From assembly GCA_045641165.1 (NCBI GenBank), contig JAZUGL010000009.1, forward strand, positions 1 through 64,000: a DNA stretch of 64,000 bases, in the 5' to 3' direction. Shown here piece by piece: positions 22,485 through 35,500 of this stretch. The position numbers and the translations under genes were made by a program. Each line of letters begins with the position of its first letter. Position 1 is the first letter of the stretch. A model generated the notes under the pieces. It searched no databases. It worked only from the letters and a program-made list of their open reading frames with translations, and had not been told where the DNA came from. This stretch comes from Hennigella sp045641165 (GTDB lineage Bacteria; Bacillota_I; Bacilli_A; Mycoplasmatales; Mycoplasmoidaceae).

Positions 22485-23033
22485 TTATCCAATTTGGATT
22501 ATAGAACTTGTAGCGTCTTCTGCTTCCTTTTCATATCTAGCAGTTGTTTTTCCAGAATTTGTAAATTCCTTAGTAACATCTCTAGAAGAAGGAGCTGGTC
22601 TTGAAACTTTTACACGTGGAGAAATGATTGCGTAGATAGACATTACCATAGCTGCAACTAGTGCAAGAGTGATAACTACTCTACCAGCATTTCCACCTAC
22701 GTTTAGGAAGAATGTAATTATTCCAGCAATGAATAGAACAAATACTAAACCAAATAGAATTGATATGAATCTGTTTCTTCTTTCTGGTTGCATTGCACCT
22801 AACGTAATTCAAAGAAGGATAGCGCAAGCTAATACACCACTGAAGAATGTTGTAACAACAGATGCACTTGCATTAAGGCTTCCGTCTTTTTGAACAGCAT
22901 ATCATACAGCGATGATAACTAATACACTTAAACCAATTATTCCAAGGCTCAATCCAAAGAATACTTTAGCTGGGAACTTGTAATAATGTCTAGGTTTTGC
23001 TTCTCCTTTAAGACCTTTTCTTGATTTTTCCAT
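22485..23033 (-). CDS. Unrecognised four-helix membrane protein
   Basis: A 182-residue protein with four predicted membrane helices near residues 22-43, 58-80, 88-110 and 115-138. Short basic segments lie at the N-terminus (MEKSRKGLKGEAKPRHYYK), and a hydrophilic Ser/Thr-rich C-terminal tail of about 45 residues follows. I do not recognise a family. It has its own promoter (TATAAT on minus at 23058-23053), a GAGGT ribosome site and a strong terminator, so it is monocistronic. Confidence 0.8.
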
Positions 23034-23088
23034 ATTTTACCTCGTTTGCTCTATTATATACATTTATGTATAAAATGTATATTTTTTT

Positions 23089-25212
23089 TTATTTTTTATT
23101 TTTCTCGTGTAAAAGTGCTTTTTTCTTGTCAATTGCTTCGGGTGGTAATTGATGTTTTGTGTGAATGTAATCAATTTGTTCTTTTACTATTGTTTCTAAT
23201 AGTAATAATGTCTCAACAATCAAGTCTAATTCTTTACCATTTTTCTTGATTATTTCCTTAGCTTTTGCATATTCAGATCGAATAATATCTTCAATTTCTT
23301 TATCAATTTTTTGATTTGTTACTTCACTAAATGATTTTTGAGCATAAGCTGGAACATTACCTTCAGTAGGTATAAATTGTGTCATACCTACATCAGACAT
23401 ACCAAGTTGTGCAACCATTGATCTAACAATGTTTGTTACTTTATATAAGTCGTTGCTTGCACCTGTTGAGATTGCGTCTTTACCATAAGTAACTTCTTCA
23501 GCAGCTCTACCACCTAATGTAGTTCTAACAATTGCTAGCAAGTCAGATTTCTTTTGAATTGCTAATTCTTGTTTTTCGGGTGTAGCCAAAGTATAGCCTG
23601 CAGCGTTACCACGTGGAATAATAGTAATCTTTTCAACTACATCTCCACCTTTAGTATGTAAACCTACTAATGCATGGCCTGCTTCGTGGTATGCAATTTG
23701 TTTCTTTTCTTCTTCAGTAATCACTCTTGAGTGTTTAGCTGGACCAGCTATAACACGATCAATTGCTTCATCTATTTCAGACATTCCAATTGCTGTCTTA
23801 CCAAGTCTTACAGCTAAAAGCGTAGCTTCGTTTAAAACGTTTTCAAGTTGAGCACCACTAAATCCTGGTGTTCTTCTTGCAACATCACCTAAGTTAACTT
23901 TAGAAGAAAGGTTTTTGTTTCTTGCATGAATCTTTAAAATAGCTTCACGTTCTTTAATATCAGGAAGGTTAACTTGAATGTGTCTATCAAATCTTCCTGG
24001 TCTTAAAATAGCTTCATCTAATGAATCTAAACGGTTTGTTGCCGCCATAATAACAACACCAGTTCTTGTGTTGAACCCATCCATTTCAGCTAACAATTGG
24101 TTAATTGTTTGGTCAGCAATTCCACCCGCACCAGCAATATCATTTCTTCCTCTTTTACCAGCAACTGAATCAATTTCATCAATGAAGATAATTGAAGGAG
24201 CAGCTTTTTTAGCTCTTGTAAATAAGTCTCTTACTCTTTTTGCACCAACACCAACTAACATGTCATCAAAGCTAGAACCGCTAGCTTGGAAGAATGGAAC
24301 TGATGCTTCACCAGCAACAGCTTTAGCAAGTAATGTTTTACCAGTTCCTGGAGGTCCATAAAGAATTACACCTCTAGGTGTTCTTGCTCCCATAGCTGCA
24401 TATTTTTCTGGATTTTTCAAGTAATCAACGATTTCAATTAATTCGTTCTTTTCTTCTTCAATACCAGCAACATCACTAAATCTGACAGATGATTTTGCAA
24501 TTCTTGCTTGTGCTTTACCAATACCAAAAATTGATTCTTCGCCTTGGCCCATAGCGCCCATCTTAGTTAATTTACTAAAGTATCAAACTAAAATTACAAT
24601 GAAAATAATTGATGGAAGTAATTGCAATAGGATGTATCCTATTGAGTTGTTCGTTGCAGGGATTAATGCATTAACATCAAGTCTGTCTGCTCAACGATAC
24701 ATATTTCCGCTAGAATCATCAGAAGTAATAAATGTTTTGCCAGTACCAAAGCTGATTTTAAATTCACCTTCTTCAGAAGATGTTCTTTCTAAAATTACTC
24801 TAAATTGAACAACGCCGAGACCGGCAGCATTAACCCTAATATCAAAGGTGTGGGTGTCAGTATTTACATAGTAAGCTTGCGCTGGTGAATTGAATTCAAC
24901 AACATATGGATTTGTTTGTTCATCAGATAATTTAATTTCTCATCCAGTAGTTGTTTCTCCTGTTTGGTGTTCTTTAACGTCGACTGGATTTATTACTTTG
25001 TATTTAGGAATACAACTTCAAAGTATTAGACCAAAAAATAAACCAAAAATAAGAAGAACAATAACTCATCTTATTGCGGTCTTTTTTCTTTTAGCACTAG
25101 TTTCGGGATCAACAGATTGTTTTTTGTAAACAACTTTGTCGTCTGGTGATACGTTTGATGATTTTTTATCATCATTTGTTGCCAAATTTATGTGTATTTT
25201 TTCTTTTGCCAT
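23089..25212 (-). CDS. ftsH: ATP-dependent zinc metalloprotease FtsH
   Basis: A 707-residue membrane-anchored AAA+ protease that degrades unneeded and misassembled membrane proteins. N-terminal helices lie near residues 47-67 and 185-208, with an external domain between them. Walker A is GPPGTGKT (about 286-293), Walker B is IIFIDEID, the SRH is ATNRLDSLDEAILRPGRFDR, and the zinc site HEAGH is near 508-512. The C-terminal Lys-rich end is short (LLHEKNKK). It is complete. A minus-strand TATAAT lies upstream (about 25242). Confidence 0.97.
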
Positions 25213-25281
25213 GTCAAATACCTTTTATGTTTTATTTATTATTATACTTTTTTTTATATATATTTTTTTAAAGAGCCAAGT

Positions 25282-25302
25282 TAAGGCAAGGAACTTGCCT
25301 TA
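25282..25302 (-). terminator. Hairpin after ispF, possible terminator
   Basis: Perfect 9-base stem TAAGGCAAG / CTTGCCTTA with loop GAA, about 27 bases past the ispF stop. It lacks an immediate U run on the minus-strand RNA, so it could be a weak terminator or a 3'-end protecting hairpin for the secDF-apt-ispF transcript. Confidence 0.5.
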
Positions 25303-25328
25303 CTTATTAATATTTTTATCATTTTTAA

Positions 25329-25793
25329 CTATTTATTAGTCTTTTCTAATAGAACAATTGCTTCTACAGCGATAAGTTTTTTGTTTTGTTCAAAGCGCGT
25401 TGCTTTAACATTAACCAAGTTAATTTTTAATAGTTTTTTTAAACTATTTGTAATTTGTTTTCTTAGCGGATCAATCGTGATTTTGTCACAGATAATTGTT
25501 AAATCAACATTTACTAATTTACACTTTTTACTATGAGCTAAAGCTAAAGCTTTAGAAAGAATTTTTTTAGAATCTAAATTTTTATTTCTAATGCATGTGT
25601 CACTAAAGTACATACCGATGTCACCAGATTGACAAGCGCCCAAGATTGCATCAGATAATGCGTGCAAAACAACATCACCATCAGACACAGCAATAATTCC
25701 ATAATTAGAATTAAATTTACAACCACCTAAAACAATCCTTGTTTTAGTTTTTTTTATTTTGTGAATGTCTCTGCCAAATCCAATTAAGTTCAT
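25329..25793 (-). CDS. ispF: 2-C-methyl-D-erythritol 2,4-cyclodiphosphate synthase
   Basis: A 154-residue enzyme of the MEP isoprenoid pathway. The metal site is GFGRDIHKI (DxH), and 'SDGDVVLHALSDAILGA' carries the metal His. 'DIGMYFSDT' and 'KATRFEQN' also match. The length is typical. It ends the secDF-apt-ispF operon, 3 bases after apt. IspD (43222-43863) and IspE (54424-55173) are encoded elsewhere in the window, supporting a working MEP route. Confidence 0.95.
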   Translation of the reverse strand: MNLIGFGRDIHKIKKTKTRIVLGGCKFNSNYGIIAVSDGDVVLHALSDAILGACQSGDIGMYFSDTCIRNKNLDSKKILSKALALAHSKKCKLVNVDLTIICDKITIDPLRKQITNSLKKLLKINLVNVKATRFEQNKKLIAVEAIVLLEKTNK

Positions 25794-25795
25794 AT

Positions 25796-26329
25796 TTAAA
25801 ATTTTAATAAAGAGTGAACTTTGATTCCTGCTTGTTCAATTTTTTTAGGACCTTGTGGTAGTTCTTCAAGACAACCTAACACTAATAAGTGTTTCGCTTT
25901 GGCTTTTAACTTTGTTAAAAGTTCATTTGCAGCTAAAATAGTTCCACCAGTTGCAACTATGTCATCAACAATTAAAATATTTGATTTAGGACGAATATCG
26001 TCTCTGTGAATTTGAATATAGTCTTTCCCGTATTCAAGTTCAAAAGCTGCTTCAACGGTTGCTCTAGGTAATTTTCCTTTTTTCCTTATAGGAATAAAAG
26101 GAAGATTTAATTTTTGAGCAATTGCTATACCAAATAAAAAACCTCTTGCTTCTAAAGCTACAACAGCATCGAACTTAATCCCTTTAACTAGTTTTAGCAT
26201 TTCATCAATAGTAGTTTTGAATATTTTAGCATTAGCTAATATCGGTGTAATGTCTTTAAAACTAATTCCTGGTTTAGGAAAATCAGGAATAACTTTTATT
26301 GTGTTTTTAATTAATTCTTTATTTTTCAT
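25796..26329 (-). CDS. apt: Adenine phosphoribosyltransferase
   Basis: A 177-residue purine salvage enzyme converting adenine and PRPP to AMP. The PRPP motif is 'ILIVDDIVATGGTILAA', and 'PDFPKPGISFKDITPIL' is the conserved N-terminal stretch. The start overlaps the end of secDF by 11 bases. The pairing of secDF with apt recalls a common secDF-apt neighbourhood in Gram-positive bacteria. Confidence 0.96.
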   Translation of the reverse strand: MKNKELIKNTIKVIPDFPKPGISFKDITPILANAKIFKTTIDEMLKLVKGIKFDAVVALEARGFLFGIAIAQKLNLPFIPIRKKGKLPRATVEAAFELEYGKDYIQIHRDDIRPKSNILIVDDIVATGGTILAANELLTKLKAKAKHLLVLGCLEELPQGPKKIEQAGIKVHSLLKF

Positions 26330-29300
26330 TTACAACTTCTTGTTTTGTTTCAATTTTAGGAATAGCTTTGTGTTTAGTAAACTTGTTAATTCCTTCAATT
26401 GATTGTTCATCAATATCATCAAGGTTGATAACAACTTTACCTTTATTTCTTTCAGCCCTATAGCCAAGAAGATTATTTCTTATGCATAAGAAATAGTATT
26501 GCAAATATGAAATAGTAAATGGTAAAACAAACAATGTTACAAGACCACCAATAAAAAGTAAGATAACAATGTATTCACAACCATAAGGTGCAAAGATACC
26601 AAAGCAAATTATGAATAGAGCATAGCCTATTGCATATACCCAAATATATTGTCAACAATTTTTAAGTGCTGTTGAAGTTATAAATCTAAACTCTTCTCTA
26701 GTAAATGCTTCATTTCTACTTCAAGAATCTTGAATAGATGACATTATGTTTAATGTCATTGCACAGTTAACAATTGATGTAAGAATTAATCCTAAAACAA
26801 TAATTTGGTCAAACTTAATAAGTGTAAAGCTAGCTAAAGCTAACATCATTACTGGCATAATAACTGAACCAACTAATAAAGGTACAAAGCTTACAAAGTT
26901 TGTTCTGATTCCACCATAAATAGATGTTAAAGCAGAAGCAACAACAATAGATATTAAGGCATATTGTAGTGCATCTAAATTGCTTGAACCAGCAAATTCA
27001 GCAATACTAATGTCAACTCCAATTTGTTCTGGTTCGAAGTGACCTAACAATATGTTAATTGCCGCTTGCTGGCTAGCGACTGATTCAATTGAAAATCTTC
27101 AATAACCACCAAAATGTGTATATGACAATCATTGTAGGTTTGCCGCAGTGAATCAGTCTTGTGTTAATAAGTCATCACCCCATTTAATAACAATAGTTGC
27201 TGGTGTGTGGAACAATCTTTGTGTTACAAACCCAAAGATACTAAACAAGACGATGCCGCCAATTAAAATTGCTAATAAAACAAGCAACATAATAAATGTT
27301 TGTTTGCTAAACAATTTAATGTTTTTCTTAGACATTGAACTGTAGTAACTAAACTCTAGTTTACTTGTGTCTAAACTTGAAGGAACGAGGTTGTTTCCTT
27401 GATACAATGCTTGGTTGGCTTCGTTTGAATTTTGACCCAAGAGTTTGAATGAATTCCGGTTAATTTTATTATTAAAGAATAATAGATGAAGTCCTCCATT
27501 TAGCATATACATGATCAAGAAGATCATGAATGCGCCAGCAATCAAAACTAAACCTAATATATTTAGGTTTGTTGGTGCAATATATGTGAAACAAATACCA
27601 AATAATAAAGAAACAATACTTAAATCAAGTGTTGGAAATAAACTCTTTTTGAAGGTCTTATTAACAATAAGGTTTGTGTCTTCATTAGACTTTAATCTCC
27701 GTTTCATCCGTTCACAAATGCCTAAGGCGGTCATAAATCCTAATAGGGATAATGTAAACATACCAAACAAGAATGTCATTGATATAGTAAATGTTGCAAG
27801 ACTAGCTATCAACATAGACATTGAAAGCATGAACATTAAACATATTCAGCTTATAACACCTGTAGTTCTATATAAGGCTGCTAAAATGACTGCTAAACCA
27901 ATTAAATAAATTAAGAAACCAAGAGAAAGTCAACCAACTAGTGCATTGCCACCAAATAATGAATCAATAAATCTTGGTTGCATTTCTTGTGAAACAAAAG
28001 TTTGTTTAAATGTAGCTAGGTTGATACTAGCGCCAGGTTTTCCTTCTCCTTCTTTAGTTAATTCAATTTGTTTAACTTTCACTGGAAGACTATATGAAAT
28101 AAAGTCTTGTAGTTTTGCTGTAGCTGATGTTTTGCTATCATATGGGTGTCAGAAAAATTTAAGATTTGTTGCATCTTCGTCATCTCATGTTGATGCAACT
28201 TCTTGTTTATATACATCTGTTAACTTAGCAGGGAAATACGTTTTTCAATTTTCACTATCATATGTAATGATGTCGTCAACATACTTATTAAAAATAGAAT
28301 ATTTAACTGTACCAGGAGTTGGATCAATTCATCTCAACACGTCCATATTTTTAGCAGGCAGACCATGACCTTGGGAATGGTCATGGTAATCTTCTAATAC
28401 ATTAGCTTCAATTAAAGCAGAACATTGGCTTCTTTTTGATTCACTTTTGTCATCTGGTTGAGTAATGTATTCATTAGCAAAAAGTCTTTGGTCTGAGTTT
28501 TCATAAATAGCACGATAGTCGTGATCATTACCATCATCATTGGCTCTATAGTTCATTAAATGATAGTTTGCTTCATTAACCATTTCTTCGAAATTGTTAA
28601 TAACATAAAGACGTGGTTTTTGTCAATCTGAAATTGTAGGTGGATCATCATTTGATGATGACTTTTTTTGACTGTCTTCATAAGCATGAAGCATGTCATT
28701 ATAAATGGTGTTTAAAAGGTTTTGATTAAATTCATCTTTGTAATCAATGGTGTACATTACACCCCATTTACCATCAAGATTGGATAAAACTTTAGTTTTT
28801 GTATCATCTAAACCTTTAGGCAAGTGAAAGCAATCATTAAAATTAATGATTGTGTATTCTGGATCAAGAGTTTGTTGTTCACTAGTTATATATCAACGAT
28901 AAACAAGTGTTTTGTTGTTTGTATTAAAGCCGTCTTTTCCAAAGAATGATAAGTATTCGTCGTTATCATATTCTTTATCTTCTTCTCAACTAAGATGTGA
29001 TTTGACTTTGTCAATATTGAATTGGGCGTTTAAATATCCTTTAAGCCCACCTTCACTATCACCATATGTTTCGTAAGAAACATCATACATGTCCTGGCCA
29101 TTGTCTCTTAGTCAATTAGAAAGACGTCTTGCGGCTTCTTTCATATTTTGTTCAGCAACTTCTTTAGTTTTTTCTTCATCAAAAGCAACTGGGTCAACTT
29201 CGACCTTGCCCATTACAGATTTAGAAAATTCAGCACTAGGCTGATAGTTTCTAGCCATATGTCATATGCTAGTAACAGAACCAGCTATAGCACCTGCACC

Positions 29301-29381
29301 AATTAATGCAGACAATGCTATAGGTAGAATAGAAAATCTACTTTTTTTCTTACTTCAGGGTTCTTTTGCGAACTTAGACAT
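26319..29381 (-). CDS. secDF: Protein translocase SecDF (fused)
   Basis: A 1020-residue fused SecD-SecF. An N-terminal helix lies near residues 17-37, followed by about 430 residues of external domain, much larger than usual. A first membrane block (about 480-640) contains 'ALGICERMKRRLK' near the SecD-type helix-4/5 region, and a second (from about 690) contains 'DALQYALISIVVASALTSIY' and 'LTSIVNCAMTLNIMSSI'. The two halves carry the RND-like repeats typical of SecDF, although the usual conserved motifs are weak. TGA-Trp codons are frequent. A minus-strand TATAAT (29396-29391) is 9 bases from the ATG, so the mRNA may be leaderless. Confidence 0.8.
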
Positions 29382-29471
29382 AGTGGATAAATTATATAAA
29401 TAATTTATAAAAATATAGACAAATATTTATATTATTTTTATTTATAATAATTTAACATATCGGGTGCTAGT

Positions 29472-30755
29472 ATGAACATAACAAAACCTAGAGGAACACA
29501 AGATTACATATTTGAATTAGAACCTAGTTTTGACATAGTATGTCAAGTTTGCGACATGGTCGCAAAATTAAATGGGTTCTATCAAATTAAAACTCCTATG
29601 TTTGAAAACAAGGAGCTATTTGTAAGAGCTGTCGGTGACACTTCTGATATAGTTAACAAAGAATTCTATGAATTCAAAGATAAATCTGATCGTGATTTAG
29701 TTTTAAGACCCGAGCTAACTGCAAGTGTTTGTAGAGCTGTTGTTGAAAACAAACTGCTAAATAAAATGTCTTTACCAATAAAGTTTTTCTATATCGAACC
29801 TATGTTCAGATATGAAAGACCACAAAGTGGTAGATTAAGAATGTTTTACCAGTTTGGTGTTGAATTAATTGGCACTAATTCATACTATGATGATGTCGAG
29901 CTAATTTTATTAGCTACATCTATCTTGGCCGCTTTTAAATATCAAGATTATGTTTTAAAAATCAATAATATTTGTTCTGCAAAAACTAGAGCAAAATGAA
30001 TTGAAGCTTTGAAAAAATATTTCAAGCCATATGCTAAAGACTTAACAGAAGATAGTCAAAAAAGATTAAGTAAAAATCCTTTGAGGATTTTAGATGACAA
30101 AGTTGATGGTAAGAAAGACTTTGTCAAGAAAGCACCTAAAGTAGAAGATTTTGCAACCAAAGAAGAAATCGAATATTTTAAAAATATTACTGAAGCTTTA
30201 GACAAACTAAACATTAAATATGTTATTGATAAAACTCTAGTTAGGGGATTGGATTACTATTGTAATTTCATCTTTGAAATAGAATCTACTTCTAAAAAAT
30301 TAATTGGACAACCAACTTTAGTTGGTGGTGGCAGATACAACACCTTAACTAAAGACTTGGGTGGTGCTGATACAAACTGTTGTGGTTTTGCATTAGGTAT
30401 TGAAAGATTGATTATTGCTTTATCAGATAACGAAGTTATGAAGCAACAAATTAAAAACTATAAGAGTATAGATGTTGTAGTTGCTAACTTATCTGAAAAG
30501 ACAACTATGTTGTCAACAATTCTTTGTAACATGCTAAGAATGTCTGGTTTTAGTTGCTTATTAAATAGAAACACAACAAAGTTGGACAAACATTTCAAAT
30601 ATGCTCAAAATCAAAATGCTAGATTTGTAATGATTCTTGGGCCAAAAGAATGAGAAAAGAATATAGTTCTTATAAAAGATCAAAAAACTATGAAACAAGA
30701 GGAAGTTAAGGTTGATAAGATAGTTGACTATCTTGCAGCGAGGACAAATAAATAA
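29472..30755 (+). CDS. hisS: Histidyl-tRNA synthetase
   Basis: A 427-residue class II synthetase. Motif 1 lies around 'KPRGTQDYIFELEP', motif 2 is 'FFYIEPMFRYERPQSGRLR', the histidine motif is 'TLVRGLDYYCNFIFE' and motif 3 is 'CCGFALGIERLIIAL'. One TGA-Trp is at 29997-29999. It has an upstream TATAAT (29442-29447) and no clear Shine-Dalgarno. It is followed by aspS after 2 bases, the usual hisS-aspS operon. Confidence 0.96.
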
Positions 30756-30757
30756 TT

Positions 30758-32488
30758 ATGGCGAAGAGATATTATTGTGGACAACCAAACGAAAAATTAG
30801 TTAAACAAACTATTTGTATAAAAGGTTGAGTTAAAAAAATTAGAAAAATGGGTTCTATCACATTTTTAGATGTGGCAGACAGATATGGTGTTGTTCAAGT
30901 CATAGCTAATGAAGATATTAATCTTCAAAATTTAACTAGAGAGTCTGTTGTTTCAATTGAAGGTGTTGTTGTTTTAAGAAAAACACCAAATACTAAACTT
31001 AAAACTGGAAAAGTTGAAATCCAATGTAAGAAATTGGAAGTTTTGTCTTATGCTAAGACAACACCTTTGATTGTTGAAGATGAAACAGATGCATTAGAGG
31101 ATGTTAGATTAAAATACCGTTATCTTGATTTACGTAGAGATTGTGTGAGAAATAAAATTATTTTTAGATCTAAATTTATTGCTGCACTACGTGAAATATT
31201 AATTAAGAACGATTTTATCGACGTAGAAACACCAAGTTTGGCTAAGCCAACTCCAGAAGGAGCAAGAGATTATATTGTTCCTACCAGAACCGCACCAAAC
31301 CATTTCTTTGCTTTGCCACAAAGTCCGCAAATCTTCAAACAATTATTAATGGTTGCTGGTTTTAACAAATACTTCCAAATAGCTAAATGCTATAGAGACG
31401 AAGATTTAAGAGCAGATAGACAACCAGAATTTACTCAATTAGACATTGAAATGTCTTTTGTTAAAGAAAAAGATGTAATGAAAATGCTTGAAAATCTTTT
31501 CAAGAAAGCTATTAAAAAAACTTTAGGCAAAGACATCAAAACACCTTTTAGAGTAATGAAATATGATGACTGTATGAATAAGTATGGTGTTGACAAGCCA
31601 GACTTAAGATATGACTTAATCATAAATGATTTATCTGCATATTTCAAGGGAACAAACTTTAAAATTTTTGCTAACATTTTAAAACAAAAAGGTGTTGTTA
31701 AAGGTTTTGCCATCAACAAAATTTTAACAAGTAAAAATGAGTTTAATACTCTATTAAAATATGCTACTGACAAAGGTTTACAAATAGCTTATTTGACATT
31801 TGAAAACGGCAATGTAATTGATGGATCAATTAAAAATGTAATTGAACTTGAAAAAGCAAATAATGCATTTAGAAGTTTTGGTTTTAAAAATGGAACTCTT
31901 ATCTTGTGTGCTGGCAAGCCAACACAAGTAAACGAAACATTGGGTGCAGCTAGAATAGCTGCTAACAACATTTACAAATTAGCAAAACCAAATGAATTAA
32001 TTTTTACTTGAGTAACTGATTGACCATTATTTGAATATGATTCTGAAACAGGAAAATACCAAGCAGCTCATCACCCATTTACTTCTCCTGCAGAAAAAAG
32101 TCTAAAAGACTTTGATACTAAAAAAGATAAAGCAAGAGCAAGAGCTTATGACATTGTTCTAAATGGTTATGAAGTTGGTGGTGGTTCTATTAGAATTACA
32201 AATCCTCAAACTCAAAAACGTATGTTCAAAGCAATTGGTTTGGATGAAAAACAAGTACAAAATAAATTTGGTTACTTACTAAATGCGTTTGAATATGGTG
32301 TTCCACCACATGGTGGAATTGCAATAGGATTAGATCGTTTAATCATGATTCTAACTAAAGCAGAAACAATTAGAGATGTAATTGCTTTCCCAAAAAATTC
32401 GCATGGTATTGATTTAATGTTAGATGCGCCAAGCGCAGCTAGCCCTGAAGGACTAAAAGAGTTGTTCTTAACAGTAAAAGAAAAGTAG
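30758..32488 (+). CDS. aspS: Aspartyl-tRNA synthetase
   Basis: A 576-residue class II synthetase with an N-terminal OB anticodon-binding domain (about 1-105), motif 2 in 'YFQIAKCYRDEDLRADRQ', a GAD insertion and motif 3 in 'GGIAIGLDRLIMIL'. The conserved 'FTWVTDWPLFEY' region contains two in-frame TGA codons where W is expected, which supports code 4. The stop lies inside the terminator stem at 32481-32502. Confidence 0.97.
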
Positions 32489-32502
32489 AAAAATCTACTT
32501 TT
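32481..32502 (+). terminator. Intrinsic terminator of hisS-aspS
   Basis: Stem AAAAGTAGA / TCTACTTTT with a 4-base loop, running into a T-rich tract. It overlaps the aspS stop codon (32486-32488). A second small hairpin (ATTTTGC AAA GCAAAAT) follows at 32506-32522. Confidence 0.88.
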
Positions 32503-32546
32503 TTTATTTTGCAAAGCAAAATAAAAGTATTAAAATATTAATAAGT

Positions 32547-35500
32547 ATGAAGAACTTATTTAAGAATATAGTCCGTTCATTCAAAAATAATAAAATCTCC
32601 TTAATTGGTTTAAGTTTTTTAGTCTTCTTTGGTGTTGGTTCTTTTTGTGTTTTGCAAAACACAACATCAAACATTACTAACGAATATAACACTGTGGCTA
32701 GTGAGGGTGCAATACATGATCTTACAATTTCTGAATTGTATGATGTTGGTAATCCTGGATTTAAAGTAAACAATGCTGGTGTTTTGTTTAAATACCCACA
32801 AAGTGATCCTACTAGTTTTGAAAAATACGACGATTTTTCTACTGCTGGTACAACAATCCAAAATTTAACAACTGTTAATTATCAAGATATTGGTGCAGGC
32901 CAGTTCGGCGATTATTATTTCCCAATACCAAATCAAATAGAAACTGAAAACAATACTTTCATAAGAACGTACCATGCAACACTTGATGTCGCAACATCCA
33001 CTGGTTTATATCAATCTTTTGCTGAGTCTGGCGACCCAACGATTACATCGTTTGATATCGTAATTAGTGAAACATACGAAGAAGGGCAAATCCCACCAGA
33101 AGTTCAGACTTTGCAGGATATGTTGCCTTCTTTTGCAAGTTGATCAGATGATGACATTAAATCTGTAATCAACACAAACGTCTTTGCTCGCGATTACAAA
33201 GCATTTACAGATTTGGTAAATAACCAAACAAGCGTTATTTATAACGCTATGACTAGTAGCAACACACCAATGGCTAATTATCTAAACGATGAAGAAGACC
33301 AAATGAAAGATAGAGTTGAGTTTAGACGTTTTCAATCTCTAAATATCACTGCAACTAAAGATAAAATATTTTATAAAGTTATAAAATCTGATCCAACCGA
33401 TTCTATTGACAAAATGGTTCTATTTAAAGACGTAAATGATAGAACGGGGAATGCTTTGTTCAATCAAGATGATTGAGCCCCTTATAATTCAAAAATTGAA
33501 TTTTTCAATAGTTCTGGTGAATTATATACACCAGGACAAACTGTCGGTTCATTGGTTGTTCCTGCATCATTCAATGATGTAGCAACACAAAAATTATCTA
33601 AGTTTGAAACGTTTACAAGTGATGATGAAAAGTTTTTGTATTCTCAAATATTACAAATCCGCTTTAAGCGAATGTTAGCTGCTAACACAACCCACCCAGA
33701 TTATGTTAGTTTGTTTAAGGCTTTAGCTCAAATAGATTTATCACGAAGTGATTATTATACTTACATTACCACTCAAGGACTTGCAACATTTAATTTATAT
33801 TTACATGACTACTATGACGGTTGCCATGAAACAGTTGCTTTGTCAAGCAACGGTAATGTTGTTTTCACTTGAACTGAAGTTGCTGGGACTATTCAAACTT
33901 GTACTATAAGTAACTGAACAAATCGTTTTTCTATTGTTAACCCGCAATATTTAAAAAACTCAGGAAAAAGTGTTTTAGCTTCAAACCGCTTTTCTCAATT
34001 TGAACCATTTAGTCAATGATATTTGCAACAATATGAAAAAGAATTTAGTGGTAACATCTTACAAGAAGAAGCCATTTCATGGCTTAATACCTTAAATTAT
34101 GAACAGTTTGCGTTTTGAATTGATCCGGCAGCTATAGGCCATGATGTAACTTATACAGTTGGATTAGACCACGAAATTACAGTTAGTCCAGATGAATGAG
34201 ATGGAATAAGACAAGAAAATATTGTTAGTTGTGGTAGCTTTAATCAAATAGTTTGGGGGTGTGGTTTAACGCCTGACTTTATGTATCCAGTTGTAGATAT
34301 ATCAAGGCCTACACCAAACACAAGCACAGAGTGCTTAACATATTGCAATACATCAGGTTACCAAACTATTAAATTAGCATATATCAATGCTCCTGTGGAA
34401 GAATATTTGGTTGGTAAATTTAAAGGTGGTTTTAGTCATAAAGAAACACTTGATTTAATTAATGCTAAAGCTAGAGAAATAATGATTTTCCCAGAAACAA
34501 CTAGAGCTGCATATTTGGCAACAGATGTATCTAATGTCTTAAATGCTTCAGCATTTAGAATTGCATATATTCCTAGTCTAGTAAATGTTATTCATGTTGT
34601 AACTGTTATCATGTCTATCTTCATTGGTATTCTTTGTATTTTAATCTGTGGAATCATTATTAAGAGATATGTAGAAAATAACAGAATCAGTATTGGTATT
34701 ATGCGTGCTAATGGAATTAGCAAATTTAAAATTGTTCTTTCTTTAATACCATTTGCATTGTTACCTGCTTTAGTTGGAGGAATTGGTGCATATTTAATTG
34801 GTTTCTTCTTACAAGCACCAGCATTATTACTATTTAGTAATTATTGGATGTTACCAACACCATTACTATCATTTAGTGTGTGGCCTTTAGTTGCTTGTGT
34901 AATTGTTCCATTTGTTCTATTTGTTGCAATCAGTGCTTTTTCTACTTTAACTGTGTTAAGACAAAAAGCAGTTGATTTAATGAAGGCTGGTTCTGAATTT
35001 AAAACCAACGCTTTCTCTCGTATTGTTAAAAAACCATTTAAACATTTTGGTATTTTAACTAGATTTAGAGTTTCACTAGCATTCAACTCATTGTTAAGAT
35101 TAACAATGCTAGCATTAATGTCAACGCTAACTATGTCGTCATTAGTGTTTGCGATGACAACATTTGATAGACTATCTCAAAGCCAAGTAATTAACTCTAG
35201 TCAATTTGATTACAACTTCAATATTGAATTAACTACACCTACATCAACTGGTGGACCTTATTCATATTTTGATGTATCAAAAACAAGTTCACAACCAACC
35301 GATGAAGTAAAGGGGCTTGGTGAAACCAATACATCTCAATATATCTATAACACACAGTGAGATTTATCTACATCTGGTTATGAATGAACTGATCCTAACT
35401 ATAAAGTTCAATTAACTAAACCTTATCAACGCACAGAATATCAAATGATGCAAGATCTATGAAACCTTTCAGGAACGGGATATTATTCTCCAACAGGGTA

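Noticed and set aside
29382..29390. A DnaA-box-like TTATCCACT next to the secDF start
   Set aside because: One mismatch and isolated from the origin; it occurs in an AT-rich promoter and is probably chance.
29448..29471. A T-box leader before hisS
   Set aside because: The leader is only about 25 bases with no antiterminator or T-box sequence.
32506..32522. Second hairpin ATTTTGC/GCAAAAT after the aspS terminator
   Set aside because: Short and already explained by the strong terminator just upstream; listed only within that entry.
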